Shown: positions 39,456 to 49,583, counted from the first letter of the stretch. The stretch: DNA of 64,000 bases from JAUIIK01 sp963745675 (GCA_963745675.1 CAVUYM010000016.1:62001-126000); one strand, 5' to 3'. Numbers and translations: made by a program. Notes: generated by a model not told the origin, from the sequence alone.

Positions 39456-39974
39456 ATGATCACAAGACACGATGAATGTATCCCGTCCACATCTCCCAGC
39501 GCCCGCATCGGCCACGTCCACCTGAACGTGGCCGATCTGGAGCGGTCGACCGCCTTCTATCGCGATATGCTCGGCTTCCAGATCACCGCCTACGGACCAG
39601 CCGTCGGGCTGCCGGTCGTATTCATGGCTCTCGGTGATTACCACCACCATCTCGCGCTCAACACCTGGTCAAGTGCTTGCGGGGCTTCTCCTCCGGAGCA
39701 CAGCAGGTTGAATCATTTCGCGCTCGTCTATCCCGATGAGTGCGATCTGGCGCGGGCTGTTAGGCGTCTCTTTGACCACGGCTATCCGATCGATTCGGCC
39801 GAAGATCACGGCGCAACCGTTTCTGTCTATCTTCGCGACCCGGATGGTATCGGCATCGAGCTCTATTACGATCGACCTCGTGAAGCATGGTTCGACACCA
39901 ATGGACAGCCGGTACTCAAAGCCGATTCGTTCGATCCGCGTGATCTGCTCGCAGCAGTACCGACTATTGCCTGA
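39456..39974 (+). CDS. VOC-superfamily protein, catechol-2,3-dioxygenase (CatE)-like
   Basis: 172 residues with the paired beta-alpha-beta modules of the vicinal-oxygen-chelate fold. RIGHVHLNVADLERSTAFYR gives the first metal His, GDYHHHLALNTW and LNHFALVYPD give the middle His, and DPDGIGIELYYDRP gives the final Glu, with Trp and Pro typical of CatE-like extradiol dioxygenases. It may cleave a catechol or act as a glyoxalase-like enzyme. It is divergent from the TetR gene and probably controlled by it. The alternative is a non-catalytic aromatic- or antibiotic-binding VOC protein. Confidence 0.85.
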   Translation: MITRHDECIPSTSPSARIGHVHLNVADLERSTAFYRDMLGFQITAYGPAVGLPVVFMALGDYHHHLALNTWSSACGASPPEHSRLNHFALVYPDECDLARAVRRLFDHGYPIDSAEDHGATVSVYLRDPDGIGIELYYDRPREAWFDTNGQPVLKADSFDPRDLLAAVPTIA

Positions 39975-40051
39975 CTGAAACCACCAGTCACCACAGGGTA
40001 CGCCAGAGCTCATCTGTCACGTGCCCAATTGCCCCTGAAAGGAGGTCGGCT

Positions 40052-40546
40052 ATGACGCTGGCATCAAGTCTTCTGTTCCTGCATGTACTCACCGCAATCT
40101 GGATGATCGCAGGATTGCTCGGCCGCTGGGTTGTTCTCGGCGCGGCAGCGAGCTCCGGCGAAATCAGGACGATGCGAAGCATCCTGGATATCGGCAGTAA
40201 GTTCGAACGCGGCATGGTCCAGCCGGGATCGATCGCGCTCCTGGCGACCGGGCTGGCGCTAGCCTGGGTTCAGGGGCAGCCCCTGCTCGGTTTTCTCCAG
40301 GGTTCGAGCGCCAACTGGCTGCTCGTTTCATTGCTGCTCTACCTGACCAGCATCCCACTCGTCGGATTGGTTTTCATGCCGCGCGCCAGGCAGTTCGACG
40401 CGGCGCTCAACGAGGCGACGGAGCGGGGCAGTGTGACGGCGGAACTCCGGGCCGCTTATGCCGACCGAGCCGTCTTCAGCGGCCATGTCGCCGAAATCGT
40501 CCTGGTGACACTGATCCTTGGGTTGATGGTCACTCAGGCCATATAA
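40052..40546 (+). CDS. DUF2269-like four-helix membrane protein
   Basis: 164 residues after a very strong ribosome binding site (AAAGGAGGT, about 40036-40044). The first helix, SLLFLHVLTAIWMIAGLLGR, has the conserved His seen in DUF2269 (YLFKxLHVLxAVxWVGG-like) proteins. Helices follow at about 55-75, 90-115 and 145-163. The function of the family is unknown; the conserved His may bind haem. It is possibly co-transcribed with the VOC gene (77 bases apart). Confidence 0.7.
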   Translation: MTLASSLLFLHVLTAIWMIAGLLGRWVVLGAAASSGEIRTMRSILDIGSKFERGMVQPGSIALLATGLALAWVQGQPLLGFLQGSSANWLLVSLLLYLTSIPLVGLVFMPRARQFDAALNEATERGSVTAELRAAYADRAVFSGHVAEIVLVTLILGLMVTQAI

Positions 40547-40823
40547 AGGGCAAGGAAGAGACAGACGGCTGGCTCTTCCCTGTCCTCTCATCGCCCGCCT
40601 CTGTCACCGTCTCGCCACCGCATCTGGCGGGGACTCAAGCTCTTTTGTTCCGCACAACAATCAGCATGCCCTGGGCCGTGCAAGCCTGCAGCCCAGGGCA
40701 GTCCGTCATATTGCCACCGACGGAGCCAAGCACAAACGAGTGACTTGTTAGACGAACGTTATGCGATGGTGAGCTTCCTGTTATACTGCCCGGTCTATCA
40801 ATCTATGAAGTGAGGTCTAGCGA

Positions 40824-41648
40824 ATGATCGAGTTTGTTAGCATCGCATGGAAGGTCATCGGGCTCGTCACAGCCCTCTTGCTCTTCAACCAGTTAGTCGG
40901 CAGCCGCTTAAGGGGCCGCTGGCAGTTCGCCAGTGAACTGGCCTTTGCCTGGGCGCTCAGTCTGATGTACTTCATCATTCGCGGCACAATGCTCGGCAAG
41001 GAGGATCGCGCCTCCGCCAATGCAAATCAGATCATTGAAGGCGAAAGAAGATTGGGGATCTACTGGGAACGGCAGATGCAGGAGCAGGTCCTTCAGCACG
41101 ATATTCTGATCCGTTTCGCAAACTGGGTGTATGTCTGGTGGCACTGGCCACTGATCGTCATCGTACTCGTCTGGCTGTATCTCCAGCATCCCCAGCACTA
41201 CGTGACCTATCGCAACGCCTTCATCATTTCCGGCATCATCGGATTGCTCATCTTTGCTAACTTTCCTGCTGCGCCACCGCGCTTAATGGATGGCACAGGG
41301 TTTCAGGATACGGTCCATAAACGCGCCATCTTCTCGAACATCTTGCTGCCGCCGGGACTGACGAATCTTTACGCCGCGATGCCGAGCTTGCATGCGGGCT
41401 GGAACCTGCTCATCGGCATCGCGCTCTTTCGGCACAGCAATCGCTGGGCGCTCCGCGCATTTGGCGTCTTGATGCCGATGTTGATGTTCTGGTCGATCAT
41501 CGTCACCGGCAACCACTACATTCTTGACGGCGTCATAGGTGATTTGACGGCCGAAATCGGTCTGGTGCTGGCTATCCTGATCGGCCGTCGAACTGTCTCG
41601 TCCAATTTCTTGGAACAACGGCAGGCAGCGACCTTATCCGAACGCTAG
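40824..41648 (+). CDS. PAP2-superfamily membrane phosphatase/transferase (PAP2_3, inositol-phosphorylceramide-synthase-like)
   Basis: 274 residues with about six membrane helices. AAMPSLHAGWNLLIG (PAP2 motif 2, SLHAG) and GNHYILDGVIGDL (motif 3, NHYxxD) provide the catalytic histidines and Asp. The first motif is weak (FPAAPPRLM). This is the PF14378 pattern, found in AUR1-like transferases and many actinobacterial or Chloroflexota proteins. It probably acts on phospholipid or polyprenyl-phosphate headgroups at the outer membrane face. A TATACT at 40782-40787 may be the -10 element of its promoter. Confidence 0.85.
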   Translation: MIEFVSIAWKVIGLVTALLLFNQLVGSRLRGRWQFASELAFAWALSLMYFIIRGTMLGKEDRASANANQIIEGERRLGIYWERQMQEQVLQHDILIRFANWVYVWWHWPLIVIVLVWLYLQHPQHYVTYRNAFIISGIIGLLIFANFPAAPPRLMDGTGFQDTVHKRAIFSNILLPPGLTNLYAAMPSLHAGWNLLIGIALFRHSNRWALRAFGVLMPMLMFWSIIVTGNHYILDGVIGDLTAEIGLVLAILIGRRTVSSNFLEQRQAATLSER

Positions 41649-41790
41649 CGCCAAGTTTGCAGACTAGACCGGCATCGTGGACATATCGACGACCCGGCGA
41701 CCTTCAGGTTGAGGCTCTGCTCGCAGGCTTCCTGTTTATCGCGGCCATGTCCGCAGCTTTGCGACGGGTGACCGATCAAAACCTCTCGAC

Positions 41791-42132
41791 TTGTATGTGA
41801 TCACCGTTGGGAATCTGCGGCGACGGGGCAGCCTCGCAGGAATCTTCGACATTGACTATGCAAACCAATATCGTTGTAGACCCGATGATTTCGATGCTTG
41901 GATCAGCCTCTTTGACGCCAACGGGAACCTTATGGATGAAAATGATGATCATTTCCCAGTGGATCCATGTAGCTTGGATGGCTACGATACATTGCTCCAG
42001 GTTGGCTTCACGAAACCCGGGGTCTATTACCTGGCCGTTGGCAAATATGACGAACTCTCGCCAGTTCCAGCTGGTGGCACCTACACCTTGCAGGTGTCGA
42101 TCGAAGGTCACCCAGTTCAGATTAGGGATTAG
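41791..42132 (+). pseudogene. Orphan pre-peptidase C-terminal (PPC)-like domain fragment
   Basis: About 113 residues from a TTG. The segment DAWISLFDANGNLMDENDD followed by YDTLLQVGFTKPGVYYLAVG and GTYTLQVSIEG is the beta-sandwich of PPC domains, which usually lie at the C-terminus of secreted proteases. No catalytic domain, signal peptide or good ribosome binding site precedes it, so it looks like the remnant of a longer secreted protein. The open frame runs into the TTAGGGA repeat array, which supplies its last residues. Confidence 0.5.
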
Positions 42133-42160
42133 GGATTAGGGATTAGGGATTAGGGATTAG
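42121..42160. repeat. Tandem 7-base repeat (ATTAGGG)
   Basis: Five full copies and one partial copy of ATTAGGG in perfect head-to-tail order. It lies between the convergent PPC fragment and the flavoprotein gene. It resembles a telomere-type or slipped-strand microsatellite sequence. No spacers of variable sequence, so not CRISPR. Confidence 0.95.
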
Positions 42161-42183
42161 ACAACGATACATTTGTCTACTCT

Positions 42184-43261
42184 CTAGTCCCGTTTCTCTT
42201 CTGTTTCCTTTGCTCTCTTCTCAATCTCCTCCACCGTCTCTTTCGCCGTCCGACCGACGCCGATGAGGGTGGCAGAGGCGTAGCCGGTCCATTCACCGTA
42301 GCCAACGAGCCAGAGGCGCGGCTCGCGAATTGAGCGCGTATCTTCGGTCAGGATTCGGCCGTCGGGCTCAATGATGTTGAGCGGTGCCAGGTGATCAAGT
42401 GCGGGACGGAAGCCGGTACACCAGATGATGGCATCGATACGTTCTTCGCGACCATCGGGCCAGACGACGCCCTCTGCGGAAAGACACTCGAACATGCGAA
42501 CAGAGACGAGGTCGCCGCGCTCGCGTGCGGCCTTTACCGGCGGCAACATGACAATGTCGCCGAGCAGATGTTCGACGCTCATGTCCGGGTCACGACCCTC
42601 CTGCCGGGCCTGGTAGCGGACCGTCGCACGGTCAAAGAGATCCCGGCCATCAACGTCGTCAGGCAGAAAACGGGGCTCGCGGCGGGTTACCCAGGTTGAA
42701 TCGGCCACCAGTGAGAGTTCCGCATGAATTTGCGCGCCCGAGTTACCGCCACCGACAACGAGGACGCGTTTGCCTCGAAACTGTTCCGGCGAACGGTAGC
42801 AAGCGGAGTGGATCTGGATACCCTTGAAATGCTTCCCGACCGGGCATCTCTGGGATGAGGGGATTACGCCAGGAACCGGTCGCGCTGACGACGAAACGGG
42901 CAAGCCAGTCACCTCGATCAGTTTCAACCCGAAGCCGCTCGGCCTCATGGTGTCGCACCGCCGAAACCCAGACCGGTCGTTGTACCGGCAGTTTGTAACG
43001 CTCCTCATACGTCGTGAAGTAGTCGATGACCTCATCGCGAGTCGGATAGTAGTCGCGCCCGCCGGGGAAGATGATCCCGGGAATCGAACTCCAGAAGGCT
43101 GGCGAAAAGAGTCGTAAGGAATCCCAGGCATGCCGCCATGCAGCACCGGGCCCATCCTCGGCGTCCAGCATAACGAAGTCGAGATCGGTGCGGCTGAGCA
43201 AGCGACCGACAGAAAGCCCCGCCTGCCCCGCACCAATGACAACGACGTCGATCTCAGGCAT
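42184..43261 (-). CDS. FAD/NADPH-dependent flavoprotein monooxygenase (CzcO/YUCCA-like), one-base frameshift
   Basis: About 355 residues. The FAD motif is VVVIGAGQAGLSVGRLL at the N-terminus, the NADPH motif is VLVVGGGNSGAQIHAEL in the middle, and DAIIWCTGFRPALDHL with WLVGYGEWTGYASATL lies near the end. The frame changes near 42838, between MPGREAFQG and GIQIHSACYRSP. The family includes class-B flavin monooxygenases and YUCCA-type enzymes. A substrate cannot be assigned. The start codon overlaps the end of the DinB gene by 8 bases on the same strand, so the two are probably co-translated. Confidence 0.85.
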
Positions 43262-43730
43262 CGGTTTGCGCGAGCAGCAGGTCAGCGATCTGTCCGAGGT
43301 GCTCCATATCGTGACAGATCATGCTGGCAGTGATCGAAGCCACTGTTAGAGCGCCCATCGTGTTGTGTTCACCTGTTCTCTGCCAGCCCGAATCATCGAG
43401 CGCCACGAGCGTCGTGATGTGTGCTTCGCGCTGGTCGCAGAAGCGCGTCAGGACCTCGTCGAGCGTCTTGGAACGATAGTCGCGCTCCCGTGCCCAGGCT
43501 TTTTCGTCATAGTCCATGAAGGCGGGATTATCTTCAGCGAGCATGCGCTTGACTCGCTCGTGCGAGTTGTCTTCGGCGTCGGCAAGATGGGCGATGACCT
43601 CGACAACCGACCAGTCGGTATCGTCGCGCCGCCAGTTCAGATGATCTTGATCCAGACCGTGAGTGAATGCCCGCAATGCCCGCGGGGTGCCACGATAGGC
43701 GGTGAGTAGTTCACGAGGAGAGAGCGTCAT
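43254..43730 (-). CDS. DinB-family four-helix-bundle protein
   Basis: About 158 residues from ATG 43730; a GTG at 43751 is an alternative. The metal-binding histidines of the DinB/YfiT fold are seen in VVEVIAHLADAEDNSHERV and in the C-terminal MICHDMEHLGQIADLL. DinB-like proteins bind a divalent metal and often act as thiol-dependent transferases (bacillithiol or mycothiol S-transferases) or are uncharacterised. It overlaps the flavoprotein gene downstream. Confidence 0.85.
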   Translation of the reverse strand: MTLSPRELLTAYRGTPRALRAFTHGLDQDHLNWRRDDTDWSVVEVIAHLADAEDNSHERVKRMLAEDNPAFMDYDEKAWARERDYRSKTLDEVLTRFCDQREAHITTLVALDDSGWQRTGEHNTMGALTVASITASMICHDMEHLGQIADLLLAQTDA

Positions 43731-43751
43731 CCGTCGTATTCTCGCTTTCAC

Positions 43752-44091
43752 ATCTGATTGGTCAGAGTGCCCGTTTAGACACAGCCATCGTACGATAGCG
43801 AATCGGCTAACGATGGGCCACTCCGTTCAAGCGCAAACCTGATTCTGCTATCCGTTGCGCAGGCTCGACAAGTTAGACGAAATCCGGGGAGGTAAGGATG
43901 CCGCCTGCCTCCCCCAGAACGCCTGCATTGGCGAGCTCCAGCGCCCGTACCCGGCTGACCGCCATCCGCGACCCTTGTTCCGGCAGCTATTTACCAAATC
44001 GCATTGTCGAGCGGAGATCAACCCGAGCGCATTTGGCTTGATGGACCAAAGATTCCGAAGTAGGCTACATCGGAAGTGAGGACTGCCAATC
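43752..44091. other. Intergenic region between divergent genes, no supported gene
   Basis: About 340 bases separate the minus-strand DinB gene and the plus-strand ABC exporter. Short frames exist but have no domain. I see no clear operator or hairpin. Confidence 0.4.
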
Positions 44092-44847
44092 ATGCACCCC
44101 GGCAGGGTAGAACCGATATCCCTCGAAAAGACAGACCCGGCAATCTCCATTCACGCGTTGCGTGTCGTACGCGGTGGAGCGACGATCCTGCGCGACATCA
44201 ATCTCGACATCCCAGGTGGAACGCTCTATGGGCTCGTTGGCCCGAGTGGTTCCGGCAAGACAACATTGATCCGGGCCATCATCGGCAGACAGCAGATTGC
44301 CGCCGGCGAGATCACCGTCAATGGGAAGCTCTCTGGCAGTCCGGATCTACGGGAACGCATCGGTTACCTGCCGCAGGAAGCGGCAATCTACAGCGACCTG
44401 ACAGGGCGCGAAAATCTGCAGTTCTTCGCGGCCATCGATCGCACTAATGCCAGTCGAGTCGACGAGATATTGGATCTGCTCGATCTGCGTGACGTCGCGG
44501 ACCGTTCAGCAGCAACCTACTCCGGCGGCCAGCAACGCCGGATCGGGCTGGGCATCGCGTTGTTGGCAGATCCGCCGATACTCGTCCTGGACGAACCAAC
44601 TGTCGGCCTCGATCCGCGCCTACGACGCAGGCTCTGGGACACGTTCACAGAGTGGGCAGCCAACGGAACAACGGTACTAATCAGCACCCATGTCATGGAT
44701 GAAGCCGCCCGTGTCGAGCAACTCGCCTTCCTCAGCGACGGTCGCGTCGTCGCCGAAGGTTCTCCTACCGAGCTGCTGGAACGCACTGGAACTGCGAACC
44801 TCGAAGAGGCGGTCCTGCTTCTCACCGATCCGGAGCGCGTCGCATGA
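44092..44847 (+). CDS. ABC-2-type exporter ATPase
   Basis: 251 residues. Walker A is GLVGPSGSGKTTLIRAI, the Q-loop is IGYLPQEAAIYSDLTG, the signature is YSGGQQRRIGLGIAL and Walker B is ILVLDEPTVGLDPRLRR, followed by the switch His in LISTHVMDEA. Order and style match the drug/lipid-exporter (CcmA/NodI-like) ATPases. The stop overlaps the permease start as ATGA, so the two form a tight pair. A multidrug or lipid export role is inferred from the family only. Confidence 0.92.
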   Translation: MHPGRVEPISLEKTDPAISIHALRVVRGGATILRDINLDIPGGTLYGLVGPSGSGKTTLIRAIIGRQQIAAGEITVNGKLSGSPDLRERIGYLPQEAAIYSDLTGRENLQFFAAIDRTNASRVDEILDLLDLRDVADRSAATYSGGQQRRIGLGIALLADPPILVLDEPTVGLDPRLRRRLWDTFTEWAANGTTVLISTHVMDEAARVEQLAFLSDGRVVAEGSPTELLERTGTANLEEAVLLLTDPERVA

Positions 44848-45587
44848 GCCCCGACAGAACGAAAGCGGTGGTTCAACGTGTCCTGCGCCAGTTGCGACGG
44901 GATCGGCGGACGCTGGTGATGGTGTTCGGCATCCCTGTCTTACTGCTGTCGCTGATGCGAGCGATCCTGACGAATTCCCCCGGCACCTTCGATCGCGTCG
45001 GACCGCTAATGCTCGGCTTCTTCCCATTCATGATGCTCTTTGTCCTCACTTCAATCAGCGTCCTCCGCGAGCGAACCCAAGGCACGCTCGACCGCCTGAT
45101 GGCCTCGCCAATCGGCCGAGGCGACATCCTGGTGGGCTATGCAATCGCATTCACGCTGGTTGCACTCGCTCAAGCAGCAGTGACGATGACGGTCGGGATT
45201 GGTTTGCTCGGCCTGCCAAACGAGGGAGGTCTACCGATGACCTTCTTGATCGTTATTGGTCAATCGTTGCTCGGCATCACGCTGGGGCTCTTCATGAGCG
45301 CGTTCGCTCGAACCGAGTTTCAGGCGGTCCAGTTCCTGCCTGCCTTCGTGTCACCACAATTTCTCTTGGCAGGGCTGATTGTGCCGGTCGATCGGCTACC
45401 GCGCCAATTGGAGCTCATCGCCCGGGTCATGCCGTTGACCTACGCCTTTGAAGCCTTGCGACTCATCATGCAAGAGGGCCGCGGGCTGAGCGATAGCCGG
45501 GTGCTGCTCGATCTGGCCGTCATTTTCGGAGCGGTGACACTGGCATTGATTGCTGGCGCGCTCACCCTTCGTCGGTCTGAGCCCTAG
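44844..45587 (+). CDS. ABC-2-type membrane permease
   Basis: 247 residues with six membrane helices. A cytoplasmic N-terminus with RRDRRTLVMVFGIPVLLLSL is followed by ISVLRERTQGTLDRLMASPI, the conserved coupling segment of ABC-2 permeases. LAGLIVPVDRLPRQLELI and MPLTYAFEALRLIM near the C-terminus are typical too. It is translationally coupled to the ATPase gene upstream and forms a two-gene exporter; the substrate is unknown. Confidence 0.9.
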   Translation: MSPDRTKAVVQRVLRQLRRDRRTLVMVFGIPVLLLSLMRAILTNSPGTFDRVGPLMLGFFPFMMLFVLTSISVLRERTQGTLDRLMASPIGRGDILVGYAIAFTLVALAQAAVTMTVGIGLLGLPNEGGLPMTFLIVIGQSLLGITLGLFMSAFARTEFQAVQFLPAFVSPQFLLAGLIVPVDRLPRQLELIARVMPLTYAFEALRLIMQEGRGLSDSRVLLDLAVIFGAVTLALIAGALTLRRSEP

Positions 45588-45605
45588 GCTTTCGACAGCG
45601 AACGA

Positions 45606-46217
45606 CTAATCCAATCGTCTGGAATCCAGAAATGTCTGAAACTCCTCAATAGTTCGCACCCCGTGATCGAGGACAGCGGTATAGCAGTCGTAGCTGCTGA
45701 CTTCGCGGCCATATAACGGCGTCCTGCGCCAGACATCCTTGATCGTCAGGATCGCCAGCCGCGTTTCGTCAGTCAGCCGGGGTAGGAACTCTTCGAGATG
45801 CTGCATGTCTGGCTGACGGTCGTTCTCATGGATGAACCAGATGTCCATCTCCCACGTTTCGCCGTCCTCGCCCCGATATTCCACGCCCCAAAAGAGCCCA
45901 TCTGGATAGAGCGGATCCTGGTTCCAGTGACCGGTATCGTTGCGAAACTGCAGGCCGCGCACTCGCGGATGCACCGCGATGCTCGCGCCGAGACCGAAAA
46001 CCAGCTCCAGATCGAGCCGCGGGCAGAGCACGGTCAGGTCGATATCTCGCCACACCATCAGCCCCAGCGCGACGCTCCCAACCTGCACCGGCTCGCCAAT
46101 AGTCGCGAGTAGCTCGCGCAAGCCAACATCTTGTATGACCCGAGCAGCCTCCACCTGGAGTCTGCTTTGCCGATCAAGTAAATCCTCGGGGGCGCGTGGC
46201 GCCGGCACATTTCCCAT
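45606..46217 (-). CDS. Nucleotidyltransferase-fold protein of unknown role
   Basis: 203 residues. GSVALGLMVWRDIDLTVLC (about 49-67) matches the Pol-beta-type nucleotidyltransferase start, G-S-x-x-x-G-L followed by D-x-D-L, except that the pattern reads RDIDL. A further acidic patch, TWEMDIWFIHEND, could supply the third carboxylate. This suggests a minimal nucleotidyltransferase related to aminoglycoside or MNT-type enzymes. I cannot name the family. It converges on the ABC exporter with an 18-base gap. Confidence 0.55.
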   Translation of the reverse strand: MGNVPAPRAPEDLLDRQSRLQVEAARVIQDVGLRELLATIGEPVQVGSVALGLMVWRDIDLTVLCPRLDLELVFGLGASIAVHPRVRGLQFRNDTGHWNQDPLYPDGLFWGVEYRGEDGETWEMDIWFIHENDRQPDMQHLEEFLPRLTDETRLAILTIKDVWRRTPLYGREVSSYDCYTAVLDHGVRTIEEFQTFLDSRRLD

Positions 46218-46530
46218 CTCATCAGCTTTCGTATTAGAAGGTCATCTCCACCCAGAAGCATAGTACGCGTCTTGTCCTCCCGGAACGCCGGACCGACTGG
46301 GCCGACAGAATGAGCGAGACTCCTCAATCGGTTTCGGACGCCCGTCCGCGTCCAGACTCGCTCAGGATCGAAACGCATGGAGGGTTGCTCATAGGGCTAG
46401 TAGCGTCGAACGATATAACTGGTCCTCCAGATTGATACCGACAAGGTTCGCCATTGACGATATCGTCGTTCCGGGTTAGGTTGGCGCTATTCAAGGAATT
46501 CCGCGCCTGGCCACGAACGGTGAAATCAAC
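46218..46530. other. Intergenic region, no supported gene
   Basis: About 310 bases between divergent genes. Overlapping short frames on the minus strand have no domain. Nothing else is visible. Confidence 0.4.
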
Positions 46531-47097
46531 ATGGATAGTCAACGCCTGTGCCCGCACTGCAACGCCCCAGTCGCCACAGACGCTCGGTTTTGCCGAAGTT
46601 GTGGCGAATCGTTGAGCGCACCCACGCTGGAAACACCGCGCTACTGCCCACAATGCGGTAAGGAAGTGCCAATCGGGTGCGCAGTTCTGTTCCGTCTTGC
46701 GGCGCCGGTCTTACTCAAGACCACGTCCAGACAGCTTCCACCAACGCCATCCCCGGCCACGCCGGAGATACCGGCAAGCAAGGGTTGCTTTACGGGTTGG
46801 CGCAAGGCTGCGATCATCACCCTTATCGCCCTGATCATTCTCTGCCCACCCACCGGCATCGCGCTCTATTTCTACGGTACAAGCCTCGACAACGACTCTC
46901 CCGTCAACCTGGACGACATCGCCACGATCGACTATCTCGTCACTTCTGACGACGATCTCACGATCGCCGGGATAGCTTCGAACCACACAAAGACGTCCCG
47001 ATCAAATATATTGGAAGTTCTCGGGGACAATTCACTCGGCGATGATTCCTGGTCACTCGTGCATATTGAGCCGTCTGATGGGTCCGGAGCCAATTGA
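46531..47097 (+). pseudogene. Zinc-ribbon membrane protein, multiply frameshifted
   Basis: The start has a zinc ribbon, LCPHCNAPVATDARFCRSCG. A second ribbon begins YCPQCGKEVPIG and would continue as AQFC and then SCGAGLTQD only if the frame changes twice within about 30 bases (46672-46700). A transmembrane helix (AAIITLIALIILCPPTGIAL) follows back in the first frame. Double zinc-ribbon plus one helix plus an extracellular domain is a common Chloroflexota/Firmicutes layout. The reading decays after 47097. This is either a broken gene or a badly sequenced one. Confidence 0.6.
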
Positions 47098-48239
47098 TAT
47101 TTCGATGGATTCGCGTGGTCTGCCAGTGTCAGCGCACGTCTTCCGGATGACACAAATTCACGATGGAGTATCTGGCTGATGATGTCGTCGTGCAGTATCT
47201 TCTTCCCGACGGCAATTCGGTGCGTATATCGTCCCAATCGAAGGAGAACTCCGAGAACTCATCGATTCCGCGACTCGGATACCCCGAGCCAGCTGACAAC
47301 TGAGTTCGAATCGGTCAAACGGTCAGGAGCAATAGCGAATCAGCAAGGTAACGCTCAAAGCTCTCACTCTAGACGAGGTCGCTCTTTTCGATGCGGCTAC
47401 TAGTCGATCGTCCGCGGATTAAGTTCACGTTCTCATGGCTCAGCCTACCATTTCGGTCGCAAGCCTATATGAGGGCCTATGAGTGACCAGAATCACCTCC
47501 CGACTGCCAATACCGGGGCTTAGAGTCGACTATCGATGTGAAGGTGAACCTTGTGCCCCTTCTGCATTCTGGAATGGAGAGAGCAAGCCCGTCAGATCAC
47601 TGCGAATCGCTCGGACATACGACCGTAGGTTGACTATGACCGATGACTGGAGTCACGCTTCAGTCGAATCAAGAGGCTCGATCGAACGTTGTGACGTTCA
47701 TGACGATCAGTGAGTTTCGAGACGCGAAAGCGATCATTCCCTGTTTCTGGGAATGACGACATCGCCGACGAGCAAATGAAACAAGGCTATGCCGATGGTA
47801 GTAATTTCAACAAGTCGATCTGGATGAAATCCAGTAATTACTGGGCGTTGGCGATTTCAACTGCGGCAGTTCATTATGCGGGCTCGTCTTTCGCCGACAA
47901 AGCAACGGCAATCTAGCTTAGCACTATCGATTTTGGATCGTATATTACTGGCTCAGTACTTCCATGGACCCTGGTGGACAATGCTGCCAAAGTCGATTGC
48001 GGCGAATTACGTCCCGAATGATCGCGGCTCAAACTCCAGTCTGATCTGCCTAACGTCGAAAGCGCGAGCCCAATCGAGCTTGGAGATTTGCGTCTCACAT
48101 CCGACTATATATTTTCGCCGAACCATGCCAGTCAACAGGCTGGTTCGACCCATTCGAAATCGCCGGCGAATCGAGGATGCGACACAACTGTCCGGAAGCA
48201 CTGTAGACTTGCTCCCGGAGCTTGGGTCCAGCGAAGCCA
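47098..48239. other. Degraded or badly sequenced coding region, no intact gene
   Basis: The composition is more AT-rich than the neighbours and the frames are short. Bits such as MEYLADDVVVQYLLPDGNS (about 47162) read like parts of an extracellular domain, in a different frame from the zinc-ribbon start. I cannot assemble a continuous protein. It is probably the remains of one or two proteins related to the flanking fragments. Confidence 0.4.
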
Positions 48240-49022
48240 TTCAATCTTGGTGTTCATCTGGCGTACACCGCAAACACTCATTCGTGCGCATGGCATTCAC
48301 TCCACCGGAACGCATCGATGAGTCACCTCTGCGGATGGTTCATATGTTCCTGACTCCAATGCGTCAGAATGTCTCCTACGTCCGCTCAATCCCGAACCGC
48401 TGGTCAATTGAGGACGAAGTCGTGCTCTTGTATGCGCCGGAGGGCTACTACGGGCAATGCATCCTCCAACGAGGATGTCGCAGCACTCCGACAATCACGC
48501 CGGAACCAGAGGCGACTCCAACGAGCCAGGTTCAGCAACTCGAAATGGGTACGGGTAGACACACAGATCAACCCGGGCAATTCTCCGCTCGAAGACACGA
48601 GCAAGGAAGATTTCAATAGCCAGTACAAAGGCTCAGTCGATTCATGGAGCGTGACAGAGACGAGTATGACCGCAAACAAGCGCACCATCTATCAGGATGA
48701 AGCGCTTACCGACGCCACTTCCACCTTCGCGTTCGACGCACCACCATCTGAATTGATGCTGGGGGACACGTTCGTCCTCGAAGCGAGCGGTGAGATGTCC
48801 GTTTCGGCCGCGGTCCAGGTACCGCATGAACAATTTCAGTACAGTTTCAACGGCAATCAGGTTGCGAATTCATACTTCCAGATCGATCCTGATGAACCTG
48901 GAGGAAGCAGTTCAATCGAACTGACGGTGCCAGCTGGCCAACCGGGAGATGAGTTTACGATCACGGCATTGCTCTGGAATTGTGGCGCTTGCAACGTCAC
49001 CTGGGTCTACCGCGCCGAATAG
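48240..49022 (+). pseudogene. C-terminal fragment of a secreted beta-sandwich protein
   Basis: Two frames join near 48545. The first carries RWSIEDEVVLLYAPEGYYG and a Pro/Thr/Glu linker (TPTITPEPEATPTSQ). The second continues with NPGNSPLEDTSKEDF, then DAPPSELMLGDTFVLEASGE and LTVPAGQPGDEFTITAL. The alternating hydrophobic pattern indicates a jelly-roll or carbohydrate-binding-type domain, and two Cys (NCGAC) lie at the end. I do not recognise the family. It may be the far end of the gene that starts at 46531, or a separate paralogue. Confidence 0.45.
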
Positions 49023-49075
49023 CTCATATCCTGCGATGCGACCTGCCCGCCATTTGGACACGTAGTATCGCAAGA

Positions 49076-49583
49076 TCAGCCGAGGTCGAGAAAGAATGCC
49101 GGAATCCAGCCTTCCTGCGGTCGATCGAGATCGAGCGAGCGCACGAGATAGTAGTCGAGGACCGGGTTGGACTGGGAGAGCAGGATCTGAACTCGGCCGC
49201 CATCCGGAATCTGACCGACGACCTCGCGGCGCAAATGGCTGTCATAGAGGTAGACGATGGGCTGGATTAGCTCACCGTCGTAGACGCCGGTGACACGCCC
49301 AGGCTCATCACGTCCCCATGCGCGCGGAATCCCGCAGGCCTCGGGGTCGGGATTGTCGGCGAATGGTAGCGCCGGAACACTGGCGGGCAGCGTGCCAAGC
49401 GGCAGCCACCGGCGTTGAACCACCCGCTTCGGAACCGTGGTCGCCTTCCACCTCTGCAGTCATGGCTGCGCCCTGATCTGCGGCGTCGCTACAGCCAATC
49501 AGGAGAAACGAGAGCAGGATCAGCGCCAAAGTGGGTCGCAACTCTTCCTCCTTTGTCGTCGACGACCGAATCGCCTGCTCCAT
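49076..49583 (-). CDS. Small lipoprotein of unknown function, one-base frameshift
   Basis: About 165 residues across two frames. The N-terminus has a lipoprotein signal (LALILLSFLLIGC) and a polar linker rich in Ala, Gly and Glu. The second frame starts near 49420 and holds RVTGVYDGELIQPIVYLYDS and WIPAFFLDLG, which resembles a small SH3-like beta-barrel. The frame changes near 49425. The start is uncertain (49598 or 49583). Confidence 0.55.

Noticed and set aside
42121..42160. CRISPR-like array
   Set aside because: Seven-base units without spacers; a simple tandem repeat.
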